A DNA stretch of 64,000 nucleotides. Origin: Chamaecyparis obtusa. Its lineage: Eukaryota > Streptophyta > Pinopsida > Cupressales > Cupressaceae. Position numbers and translations under genes: made by a program. The stretch spans positions 881,001 to 945,000 of the forward strand of contig BSBK01001581.1 in NCBI GenBank assembly GCA_027943335.1, written 5' to 3'. The notes beneath the pieces were generated by a model, which had not been told where the DNA came from, searched no databases, and worked only from the letters and a program-made list of their open reading frames with translations. This document shows, one piece after another, positions 1-9,915 of the stretch. Within the stretch, counting starts at the first letter, position 1. Each line of letters opens with the position of its first letter.

Positions 1-999
1 GAAGTTTACCCTTAGTTACCCCAAAATGATATTTCTTTGGGTTCAAGGATACTCCATACTCAAGGGCTCTTTTGAACATTTGTTCTAAATGCTTACAATG
101 GTCTTTTTCCCTTCTGGAATAAGCTGTGATGTCATCTTGATATATTACCATAATAGCATCAATGAAATCCTCAAAAGCCACATCCATGACTCTCTGAAAT
201 GTAGCCCTAACATTTGTAAGTCCAAATGGCATCCTAGCATAAACGTATCTACCCCATGGTGTGGTGAATGTTATTTTATACTATTCTTCTTCTTAACCTT
301 CACCTGATTATACCTGGAGAATCCATCCATCATGGATAACAACTCATTCCCAATAAATTTTTGTAATAATGCCTCCATATTAGGTTGTGCATAGTTGTCC
401 TTTAATGAAGATATGTTTAAATTCCTGAAATCTACATAGAGTCTGATATCTCCATTTCTCTTCCTAATAGGTACCAAGTTTGAAACTCAAGTAGAGTGCC
501 TAATTGGCTTCATGATACCGACATCCCTCATCTTGATTAGTTCCTCCTTCATCTTAGGAGCCAAAGTTGGATTTATTGGTCTTTTCCTTTGTCTAAAGGG
601 CTTTGCATCAGGTCTTAAAGGCATTTCATCTTGGAACAAGTCTTCCCTATATGCCTTAAGATCATCGTAAGACCAAGAAAATACATGTCTATACTTTCTT
701 AGTAAGCCAATAATATCTTCTCTAATTTTTGGAGTGAGTTTCTTACCAATAAAAACCTCTTTAGGAGTGTGTTCATTTCCCAAATTTATTTTCTCCACTT
801 CCTCTATAGTAGTCTTATCAATTTTAACTGTACTATTAGAATCCTTATTATCAAACATTCTTTCTAATTCCATAAGGCCCTTTGGGATTTTAGTAGTCTT
901 AAGTTGAATTACTTCTTTCCCAAATAAAGTATCCTTTCCTTCTACTGTTTCAACATAAGCATTCAAATAAATAAATAGATTTTCATACCTTTCTTCACA
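1..999 (-). pseudogene. Reverse transcriptase domain of element C (3' part outside window)
   Basis: An RNA/DNA-dependent DNA polymerase fragment. From high to low coordinate: an upstream linker, the RT N-terminal segment with KEELIKMRDVGIM, the motif NLVPIRKRNGDIRLYVDFR (about 500-420), MMDGFSRYNQV (about 330), then MPFGLTNVRATFQRVM (about 230-185). The catalytic motif is YQDD at 131-142, where A and B have YVDD; both Asp are kept. Breaks: TGA at 487-489, where the family usually has Trp before VSNLVP, and a frameshift near 270-300, after which another frame continues the domain. The first few codons overlap the end of the RNase H segment in a continuous frame. The gypsy RNase H and integrase that should follow are beyond the window edge. 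Confidence 0.85.
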
Positions 1000-2628
1000 T
1001 CCAAGGAATTTTATGATGTCTCTATCATCCTCAAAAACTTTCCAATTATGAATGTTATCAGGTATTGATGGTCTTGATTTGATCTCTACCTATGAAATAT
1101 CTTCACATGAGATATCATTGTGCTTAACTGCTAAGTTAGCCATGAAATCATCAAGAATATTTTCAGACCTATCTATACAAGTTATTGAAAAAGCATCAAA
1201 ACATTCTATGGAGTCCCAAACCTCATTTTTTTACTTTTTTATATTTTGATTCTTAGTAACAAACTTATCTTGAATTTGAGATACAACTAATTCAAAATCC
1301 CCATAAATAGAAAGAATTTTAATACCATGCTTACCTGCTATTTTTAGACCTAGTAAGAGTGCTTCATACTCTACAATATTATTATTACAATCAAAGGCCA
1401 ACAAAAAAGAATATTTAAAGGATTTCCCATTCGGGGATATGAAAACTATGCCTACTTCATTACCACTTTTGCTACATGACCCATCAAAAAATATTTTCCA
1501 AATGAAATTACTATTTTCCTTAGCATGTATTTCAATAGGATTAGTATTTTCAACAACATCTTTATGAATACTTACTTGGAAAATCTCCATATCTGTATGG
1601 AAAAAGCATGTAATCTGACTTGGATCAACTTCTTCGATGATATAAGTACACCTTGGTTCCATATCAATCCTCATAATCATGTCATTCACTGGGATAGAAA
1701 CATAGGATAAATCTAATTGGACATTACAACCTACCAAATTAGACCCTTGTCTAGATAATAACATCCCATAACTAGGTGGTACCTCTACAATAGTAATATC
1801 AATTTGATAAGACTTTCTAGGGCAATAAGGAAACTTGAATTCAACATTTTTCATTATTCCAATAACTGGGACAGGTCTATTATCCATAGCATAGCATTTT
1901 CCATAAGTAGTATCTACATTCATTCCTAATTCCTTTATTACTCCACAAGGCATAATATTAACTATTTCTCCAGAGTCTAACATACAATTTTTAACTAATT
2001 TATTGTTTATCAAAAAAGTCAAAAAGAAAGGGTCTACTTTAGTAGTATCTTCATTAATAGATGTCCCTAGATAAATAGCTGGTAGTTCTTCATTATCCTT
2101 TTGTTCTTTAGAATCCTTTTTAACAACATCATTTATTATTTTGAGCATTTCATTCCTACAATCAGTTATTTTCACCATTTCCATTAGAGGGACATAAAGT
2201 TTTACCTGAGATAATGCTTGAGACATGAATGAAGCACAATTAGAAATTTTCTTACCATTGTTTTTCTTGTCCACTAGTTTTCTTATCTTTAATGTTTGAT
2301 CAAATTTCCTTTTAGGGGCCTTTGCCTTTCCTTTCTTTGTCTCACCACTCTTGCTCAAAATTTTAAACATTCCTACCGCCTGTTCATGGCCTAAATTTAT
2401 AGTTATGTTCCTTAAGTGATAGTTGCTACAAATCTGTTCCAGTGCTGGCACAGTGTATGCCTCTTTTTCTTCTTTTGTTGACCCTCTAATTTTAGGATTC
2501 TCATTATTGTTTGAAAAAAAATTATTGCTCCTGTTGGTATCCCAACCTCCTATAATCTTCATTTGGCACATAATCTCCTTCAGAATCATCACTATCTCCT
2601 GCCCAAAATGGGCTAGATGATAAAGCAT
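1000..2628 (-). pseudogene. Protease plus archaeal-type RNase H of element C (PR-aRNH, upstream of RT)
   Basis: About 465 codons are open down to a TAA at 1231-1233, and the same frame continues to the RT. The N-terminal third has Lys-rich clusters. An aspartic protease follows with catalytic LDSGEIVNIM (about 1990-1960) and a YGMLLSRQGSN flap-like segment (about 1770). An RNase H of the RVT_3/archaeal type then begins with IFFDGSCSKSG (about 1490), continues with NNIVEYEALLLGL (about 1375) and YGDFELVVSQIQ (about 1300), and ends after the TAA with DDFMANLA (about 1150). These supply the expected D, E, D, D positions. No RT lies between PR and RNase H. TAA at 1231 and TAG at 1090-1092 break it. 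Confidence 0.8.
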
Positions 2629-2644
2629 TTATCACAGGCCTTTC

Positions 2645-3600
2645 CTAACACCTTTGATGTCCTTCTTCTAGAATTTTTTGTGCTATAAGGCATTGTTCTT
2701 GTGGGTGAGGCAACTTGCAGATATCACACCAAATCTCATCCTCTATAAAGTGACTATTTCTCTTAAGTGGGTCCGGAGTGTCCATTTGTTTTTTCAAAGG
2801 TTTTCCATCCTTCCAGTCAGTGTGATAAGGCATGTCTTGCAACCTGTACCTATCATTTCTATTAAAATTTCTATCATTTTTACCTGCTTGAAAATGACCT
2901 TTATTTGGTTGTAAATTTTTTACCAAACTTACTAATTCATCCATTTTATCCCTTTCCTCATTCTTCTTTGGGGTTGTAGGGTTGAAAAGCCTAGGATCAT
3001 TTCTTTTGTCCATTCTCCCAGTAGCTATCCTATTACTTTCAATAGTTAATGTATTTTTAAATGCTTGCTGCAACATTGTCGGGTTACGAGACCTTGTCTC
3101 AGTTTTTCTTGACATCAAAAGTTGTTAGATAAAAAGTTATTAAAAATGAATTCAAAGGGTGAATATATTTTGAAATTTTATTTAACACCTTGTTAAACCT
3201 TTTGTTGAATTCTCTCACTGTGTCATTTGCATTCTTTTTTATGCTAGTTAACTCATGAGACACAAAAGATGGATCTATGTGATCTGCAAATTCTTCTAAA
3301 AATTGATTAAGAAAATCATTCCAACTACTATTAGAGTCTTCAGGAAAATTTCTTTACCATTCATCTACACCATCTTTCAGAGATTACACAAAAAGTTTCA
3401 TAGAAACATTCTTATAATTGATTTCAAATTTGTCAATTGTATTTTTTAAATTAATCACATGTTGTGCTGGTGACTGAACTCCATCACTATTAAATTTGGG
3501 AATGGTAGACTTCAATTTATTTGGTATCAAATCAAGAGAGAATATAATATTTAAAAAATCCAACTGTCTATATCTCTCATTAACCATTGGAAATATGACA
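2645..3600 (-). pseudogene. Gag capsid core and nucleocapsid of element C
   Basis: This is the structural protein that packages element RNA. The capsid part (3587 to about 3180) reads as a typical Retrotrans_gag segment, including NSSWNDFLNQFLEEF and ANDTVREFNKRFNKVLN. It is broken by stops near 3384 and at the Trp-rich segment. The nucleocapsid part (3118-2645) is in another frame, so a frameshift lies near 3120-3180. It has a basic Arg/Asn-rich stretch and a CCHC knuckle, CDICKLPHPQEQC (C-x2-C-x3-H-x4-C). This differs from the C-x2-H type knuckle of A, B and D, so C belongs to another lineage of gag. Confidence 0.75.
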
Positions 3601-4050
3601 TATACTTGATTTCTAATTTGACTATTATTCTAAAAAAAATGATTTTGGCAATTTGGGTTACCTCTATGATTTTTATTTCTTGATTACCATATTGGTTAGT
3701 GTGAGATTTTTGGGCCACATTCCCCTGATCATGTGCATATCCTCTATGCCCATGTTGTATGTAACCACCTTGATGTTTCTCAGGACTTTGATGACAATGG
3801 TTTTACTGGCTTGAATCTCCAGGCTGGTTATTTGTTTGGAGACTTCCCTCTTGTTGGTTTTGATGGTTAACATTATCATTTGCGATACCATTATTATGAT
3901 AATAATTAGCTTGTTGGTTATAATATCCATGATTCTAGTTATGATGCCACATATTCTACTAGCCTTGTGTGCGGTGTTGATCGGTTATAGGGGTTTGATG
4001 ATGATGTATAGGGTTACTACCATATTGATGTTGGCTTGGGTGATAATGAT
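3601..4050 (-). pseudogene. Gln/Asn/His-rich gag segment of element C, distal part
   Basis: This continues, in frame across the D insertion, the low-complexity gag segment found at 9916-11140. It reads with motifs such as HYHPSQHQYGSN, HHHQTPITDQHRTQG, YYNQQANYYHNNG and NHQNQQEGSLQTNNQ. It is interrupted by TAG codons at about 3960 and 3940 and a TAA near 3800. It then leads into the capsid core. No catalytic motif is visible. The composition resembles prion-like or phase-separating low-complexity domains, which is inference from composition only. Confidence 0.6.
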
Positions 4051-4055
4051 CTTTC
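4051..4055. repeat. Target-site duplication of element D, left copy (CTTTC)
   Basis: CTTTC here matches 9911-9915. Joining the flanks through one copy restores an open Gln/His-rich gag frame of element C (codons ..GTG AAA GAT CAT TAT CAC). That supports this being the true insertion point, although the adjacent LTR end lacks the usual terminal CA. Confidence 0.5.
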
Positions 4056-5540
4056 TCATCAACGTGAAATTTTTGAATAGGGTGAAATAGTATCCACCCT
4101 AAAATATATGGGGGAAATATGAGATCTAATTCTAAATCCAAATTCCCAAAGGAGAGATCCAAATTGATCAACCGAAAGGTTAATGCACAATTGAATCAAT
4201 CTATGGAGACTATGAAAGAGGAAGAAAACCTTATATTTCCCTATGGATAATATGTGTTTGAAATTTGAAATAATTGAAAGAAAAGTACTAACCTCAAAAT
4301 AGGACAGATCTGGAAAATGTCAATTTTTGATGTTTGTGTGCAGTTTTGGGATATTTTGCAACCTGTTTCAGACTGGAAATGCTGAGACAAAGAAAACCCA
4401 GAATTTTTTTATCTTTCTGATATCTAGTAGTCTTTGACCCTAATAAAAGGTCAAAGGATACATTAATATTTTGAAGTTCGACTCTGACTTTGTTCACAAA
4501 TCTCAAAAGTTCACCGAAAAGGGTATCCAAATCCAAGCTCAGATCCATAATTCTGCACCTGTACCTGCAAGAAAAATAGGGTTTTTTGTTGTTTATATGG
4601 GGGGTTTGTCTTGGTCAAACCCCAATTTAGGAATTAACCTTGAAATTGAATTGAAATTATATTGAGCATAAACAAAGTAAATGAAACAATTCACCTTGCT
4701 TATGTTGAAGTCCTTGTAGGGGATTCGAATCCTCAAATCCACAAGTAGAGATGTTCCAATGGATGTAGAACAAATGTAGGATGTCTCAAATCAATGGCAT
4801 TTGATCTTCAACACTGATCTTGAATGGATCTTTGCATATGAGGAGGCTTGGATGAATGTGGAAGGATGGATCTTCAAGGGGACTCCAAATAGATTGAATC
4901 CTTCAATGGCTAACAATGGATCTCCTTGATGAATGGATGCTTGAACACTTGAATGCTTGAATTCACTTGCTTGCAAAAGGAGATGTGAATGATGGATGAG
5001 AAAATGAGAGAGGAAGGCCTCCTTTTATAGTGAACTAGGGCACAAACTTCTAGAGGGGCCACCTTAGAGAATTAAATCCCAATTAGGTCCTAACCTTTAG
5101 AAATATACCTAGATTAAATGCAATTAAGGATTTACCATCCCAAAACCTGAAATGGTTGACCTGGAGGCAAGAAAAAAGAATCTTTTTGAAACTTGATATC
5201 CAAAAAGCAGAAAATCCTAAAATTTGAAATCTGGGTCAAGGATGAGGTAGACCCCACCCTAGGTTAGGGTCAAGGTCGTCCCTGACCTAGGTCAAGGTCA
5301 AGGTTGAATTTGACCCTCAAGGTCAACTTTGACCTTGAGGTCAAAAACCTCAGGACCTCAATCTAGAGTGTTTAGAAATGTAGAAATAAGGTGGAAAACA
5401 GGTGTAGAGAGAAGCAGAATGGGGGGAGAAAGCCAGATACATGAAAAGACCTGATCAAGGCACTTAACATGACCCCAGACTACTTACTTGGAGGGATAAA
5501 TGCTCTTATCATGGAAGTTCTTCCATTTTAAGATGATACA
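4056..5540 (-). repeat. 3' LTR of element D
   Basis: Bases 4293-5540 align with the 5' LTR copy at 8671-9910. Bases 4056-4292 have no counterpart on the right, because that copy is truncated internally. On the minus strand the LTR starts TGTATCATC at 5540. Its far end (GTTGATGA) looks like a clipped inverted form of that start. A TATAAAAGG box lies at 5021-5029. Bases 5260-5345 are packed with GGTCA/TGACC half-sites, including an 11-bp-arm inverted repeat at 5316-5339. Confidence 0.65.
5021..5029 (-). promoter_or_regulatory. TATA box in 3' LTR of D
   Basis: TATAAAAGG on the minus strand. The same word occurs at the matching place in the other LTR (9410-9418), which supports both the minus orientation and a real Pol II promoter. 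Confidence 0.55.
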
Positions 5541-5555
5541 TTAAGCCCCCACTTT
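5541..5555 (-). other. Polypurine tract of element D
   Basis: Minus-strand AAAGTGGGGGCTTAA directly abuts the TG start of the 3' LTR. This is the expected site of plus-strand DNA priming, and it identifies the left repeat as the 3' LTR. Confidence 0.6.
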
Positions 5556-6856
5556 AGCAAGAGTATGAACTTGATGCAAACTCTTGGTAAAGGAGATCAA
5601 AATGAAAAGATAATCTTATCATAATCCAAGGGACAAAGAGAAACCTCAAGCCCCTAGGGACTCAAGTCTTTGTCAACTCCAAGATCAAAATAAGAGAGAC
5701 ATCTCTAGAGAGAGAGAAAAAGAGGGTATGATTATCTCACCCAACGAGAGCTTATGTCCCATTGTGAACCACACATGAAAACAATGCAACTAGAAATATG
5801 GAATTGAACCACCTAGTAAATTTGGCTACTCACTAGTCAACCCATCAAGGATTTACCCCTAGGAATATTCTATTCCATAAGAATAAAACCAAAAATAAGA
5901 GATCCAGTCTTAAGGATACCTCGGACCTTAAGGGATAAAAAATATATATACTTATTTGAAACTGGAGGGATCAAGAGATCCTAAAATATAAATCCATGCT
6001 TTAAGGATTAGTTACTAATCCAAAAAGGGAGAAAAGGTATCTTTAAAAAAAAATATGTGTACCGAAAAGTGTGTGTGTGCAACAAGTGAGTAGAGCGTAT
6101 GCCCCAATGTTAAAGTCATTGCTAACACTTTAACAAGAGCAATGAATTTAACGGAAACATAAACAACTCCATTGATTACGTTTCCACATCAAGATGCCCC
6201 TAGATGAAGACAAATCAAGGGAAATATCATAGAAACATACAAAGAACACAGAAGGGATCTACCTACCGTGGGTTCAGTATGATCATAAGATAATATATAT
6301 GATATTATTGCAAATGAATTGACATCATTCCCCAAAGAAAGTAGAACTACAATCACAAAGGAGGAAAGATTACATAAGATATACAAAGAAGAATCTTTTC
6401 AGACCATGACATGGAGACCAAAAAGAATCAGTGCTACCACATCTTGAATCCAATCATATTACACAAGGAAACATTTACAAAAAATAGCACATTTATGACA
6501 TAACATGAAACAACATATAGAAGAATAGAGATACATATAGAGGAATTGAACAACATTTTTGATTCCTTTATCACCTTGCACCAACTGAGTAACAAGGATC
6601 GTATAAAAGAATCTAACAACATTTAGAAAACACATTACGGGAGAAGCATAGTACAGGAGGAAAACACACAACAAAGCTACCACAAAGGACAATCCGAACA
6701 ATCATGTTGCCTACTCTCCCCATCTCATTGTATATCATTCAGGGAAGGTGGGTAAATTGCAAGAGGGACTATATCCAACACAATAGGAATGATAGCCAGT
6801 TCCAAACAAGGATCCTCTTGAGAATCACAATGTTTGATACTAGGTGTAAGTGTTAA
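5556..6856 (-). other. 3' untranslated region of element D, no gene seen
   Basis: AT-rich, purine-biased sequence lies between the stop of the D gag-protease frame and the polypurine tract. Short open frames here have no recognisable domain. A complete element would carry RT, RNase H and integrase in this interval, and none of their motifs is present on either strand. Confidence 0.5.
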
Positions 6857-8660
6857 TTATGATGAAAGTATATTAGGTAAATCAATGTCAATGTTAATAG
6901 TCTCATATTCATCATTAACATCATCAGTATCATCAAGAGTATCTTCTTCATCCAAATTAATCAAAATAGAATCTAAGATATGAATAGAATTATCATAATC
7001 ATGCATCTTAACATCATTATTAGTAACAAATTCTTCTAACACATCATGCATAAATTTATCCGAAGAAGGTAGAGATATTTGAAGAATAGAATTACAAGCT
7101 TTAGCATGAACATGAATTTTCTTATGATGTTCATTAGCAGATTGATTACATTTTGATTTACTTGAAATAGGTTGAGAACTAGGAGGAAAAACCACAGGAT
7201 CCTGCACAGGTTCTTTAGGAAGATCGATAGGATTATCAGCAATAGGAGGAACTTGATTAAAAAAACTAGAAGCCATAGTTAAAGGAGGTATGGAAGGTGT
7301 AGGAAAAACACCACGATTAAGATCCATATGAGGTATGCTTAATTCAAGAATCTTACAATGTTTATAAGCTTGATATGAATGGAAAAGATTATCAGGTCAA
7401 GGAGGACATGAATTAGGTAATGAAGGCAAAAAGAAATCAAGAGCAACACAATCTCTAGGCCAAGAAGGTTGATATAAACTATGATTAACCATCTTCACTT
7501 CTTCATCATGGAAAAATTTAAGACATTTATGGATAGGTGAAGCAACAGCATGCATGGCATTAAACCAAGGCAAACCTAGCTTAACTTGAAATTGATCAGA
7601 AGTAGGAACAACAACAAAGGTAGTGTTCACAATTTTTCCACAAAGTTCAACCAATAAATTAATAGAACCAAATGATGGATAAAGAAAACCATTACAAGTC
7701 TAAATCCACACATCTAATGTATCATAAGAATCACATTGTAAGTTTTTCATAAAAAGATTTTCTTCAGTAATAACATTGACTAAGGATGTAGGATCAACAA
7801 GACAACCACGAGGAGGTTTCTGAGAAATCCTAGCATAGATGTAAAGGGGACCATCAGGAGATTTAATAGTCTCAAAGTCATCAAAGGTAATCAAAAGTTC
7901 TTGAGGTATTTTATTCTTAGGTTGTTGTCTAGGTTTAGGTTGATTTTTCAATTTAGGCTTAGGTTTTGGTTGAGGTTGAGATTGAACTTGAGGTTGAATC
8001 TGAGGTTGATGTTGAGGTTGAGGTGGAGATATAGATTGACCAACATACTCCACTTGATTAAGAACATGATTGAGATCATCCATCTTTGAATCATACACAA
8101 TTTCCATAGTAGATGGCTGAGTAATGGTATTAGTATCATGCGTGGGTAAAGGATTCATATAGATTTGAAGGTTTTGATTAGGAGTAGAGATAGATGTGTT
8201 CCCACTACCATCAAGATTATCAACAAATAAGGCATTAGAATCAATTAAGTCTTGAACCTTATGTTTTAAAGAATAACACTAATCAATATCATGACCATTC
8301 TGAGGGTGATATTAACAAAAAGCTTTAGGATCAAATGATTTAGATGCAACTATAGTAGGTAATAGAGGTTGAATAGGAGGTAAAGTAATCATATTAGTAG
8401 TTAACAACCTATTCATAGTAGCATGTAAAGATTCAGAAAGAGGAGTAAACGTATGATTTAATCAAAAAGTAGTGGATGCAAAAGTGGCATTGTGAGATGC
8501 AACAACAACTTGATCAGTAACTGCATTCGCCTGTTTGTTTATCTTGACATAGTTGTTGAATTTTTGAAATTTATTTGGATTAGGAGGAGCATCACTTTTA
8601 TCAATTGGAATAGGAGCCATTGGAGTGTTGCTCTCAAATTGACTCACTTTTAATTGATAA
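6857..8660 (-). pseudogene. Gag C-terminus and degenerate protease of element D
   Basis: One minus-strand frame of about 600 codons, interrupted only by nonsense codons. The order is: a short gag stretch; NHTFTPLSESLHATMNRLL, which parallels the FTPLGESLESTLRTLI segment of element A; a knuckle of C-x2-H type (YHPQNGHDID then CYSLKHKVQDLID); a Gln/Pro/Lys tract with QPQPKPKPKLKNQPKP (about 7960); then a protease-like region with LVDPTSLVNVI (about 7800) and LGLPWFNAMHAV (about 7570). The protease lacks the usual D-S/T-G or DGG signature (it reads DPT), so it was probably inactive. An acidic tail ends at TAA 6857. Stops include TGA at 8462 and 7397 and TAG at 7700. The gag N-terminus is missing. 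Confidence 0.7.
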
Positions 8661-8670
8661 TGATGAAGTG

Positions 8671-9910
8671 CTCAAAATAGGACAGATTTGGAAAATGTCA
8701 ATTTTTTATGTCTGTGTGCAGTTTCGGGCAATTCTACAACCTATTTCAGACTGGAAATGCCGAGATGAAGAAAACCTAAATTTTTTTAATCTTTCTGACA
8801 GTAGGTAGTCTTTGACCCCAATAAAAGGTCAAAGGCTACATTAATATTTTGAAGGTCAACTCTAACTTTTTTTGCAGATCTTGAAAGTTCATCGAAAAGG
8901 GTATACAAATCCAAGCTCAAATCCATAATTCTGCACGTGTACCTGCAAGAAAAAGAGGGTTTTTGTTGTTTGTATGTGGGGTTTGCCTTGGTCAAACCCT
9001 AATTTAGGAATTAACCTTGAAATTGAATTGAAATTATATTGAGCATAAACAAAGTAAATGAAACAATTCACCTTGCTTATGTTGAAGTCCTTGTAGGGGA
9101 TTCAAGTCCTCAAATCCACAAGTAGGGATGCTCCAATGGATGTAGAATGAATGTAGGATGTCTCAAATCAATGGCATTTGATCTTCAACACCAATGTTGA
9201 ATGGATATTTACATATGAGGAGGCTTGGATGAATGTGGAAGGATGGATCTTCAAGGGGGATCCAAAGAGATTGAATCCTTCAATGGCTAACAATGGATCT
9301 CCTTGATGAATGGATGCTTGAACACTTGAATGATTTCTTGAATGCTTGAATTCATTTGCTTGCAAAAGGAGATATGAATGATGGATGAGAAAATGAGAGA
9401 GGAAGGCCTCCTTTTATAGTGAACTAGGGCACAAACTTCTAGAGGGGCCACCTTAGAGAATTAAATCCCAATTAGGTCCTAACCTTTAGAAATATACCTA
9501 GATTAAATGCAATTAAGGATTTACCATCCCGAAACCCAAAATGGCTGACCCAGAGGTAGGAAAAAAGAATCTTTCCAAAACCCGATATTCGAAAATCAAA
9601 AAATCCTAAAATTTGAAATTTGGGTCAAGGACAAGGTAGACCCCACCCCAGATCAGGGTCGAGGTCATCCTTGAACTAAGTCAAGGTCAAGGTCAACTTT
9701 TATCTTGAGGTAAAAAATCTTAGGACCTCAATCCAGAGTGTTCAGAAATGTAGAAATAAGGTGGAAAACTTGTGCAGAGAGAAGCAGAATGGTGGGAGAA
9801 AGCTAGATACATGCAAAGACCTGATCAAGGTGCCTAACATGACCCTGGACTACTTACTTAGAGGGATAAACATTCTTATCATGGAAGTGCTTCCATTTTA
9901 AGATGATACA
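8671..9910 (-). repeat. 5' LTR of element D, internally truncated
   Basis: Direct repeat of 4293-5540. On the minus strand it starts TGTATCATC at 9910, has a TATAAAAGG box at 9410-9418, and breaks off at 8671 where gag coding sequence begins at once. The missing end corresponds to 4056-4292 of the other copy. The GGTCA-rich patch is partly decayed here. Confidence 0.65.
9410..9418 (-). promoter_or_regulatory. TATA box in 5' LTR of D
   Basis: TATAAAAGG on the minus strand, at the position matching 5021-5029 in the other LTR. Confidence 0.55.
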
Positions 9911-9915
9911 CTTTC
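9911..9915. repeat. Target-site duplication of element D, right copy (CTTTC)
   Basis: Matches 4051-4055 and directly follows the LTR terminal ..GATACA on the plus strand. Confidence 0.55.

Larger units (their letters stand above)
4056..9910 (-). mobile_element. Non-autonomous gag-protease LTR retrotransposon D, nested in C
   Basis: Two long direct repeats (4293-5540 and 8671-9910, roughly 5% different by eye) bound a unit whose minus strand encodes a Tat-type gag C-terminus and a decayed protease, but no RT, RNase H or integrase. A polypurine tract abuts the left repeat, which makes it the 3' LTR. At the right end the 5' LTR joins gag directly, with no leader or primer site. A deletion therefore removed the 3' end of that LTR, the primer site and the start of gag. 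Mobility would have needed proteins from an autonomous Tat element such as A or B. Its outer edges rest on the TGTATCATC start at 9910 and the CTTTC duplication. Confidence 0.7.
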
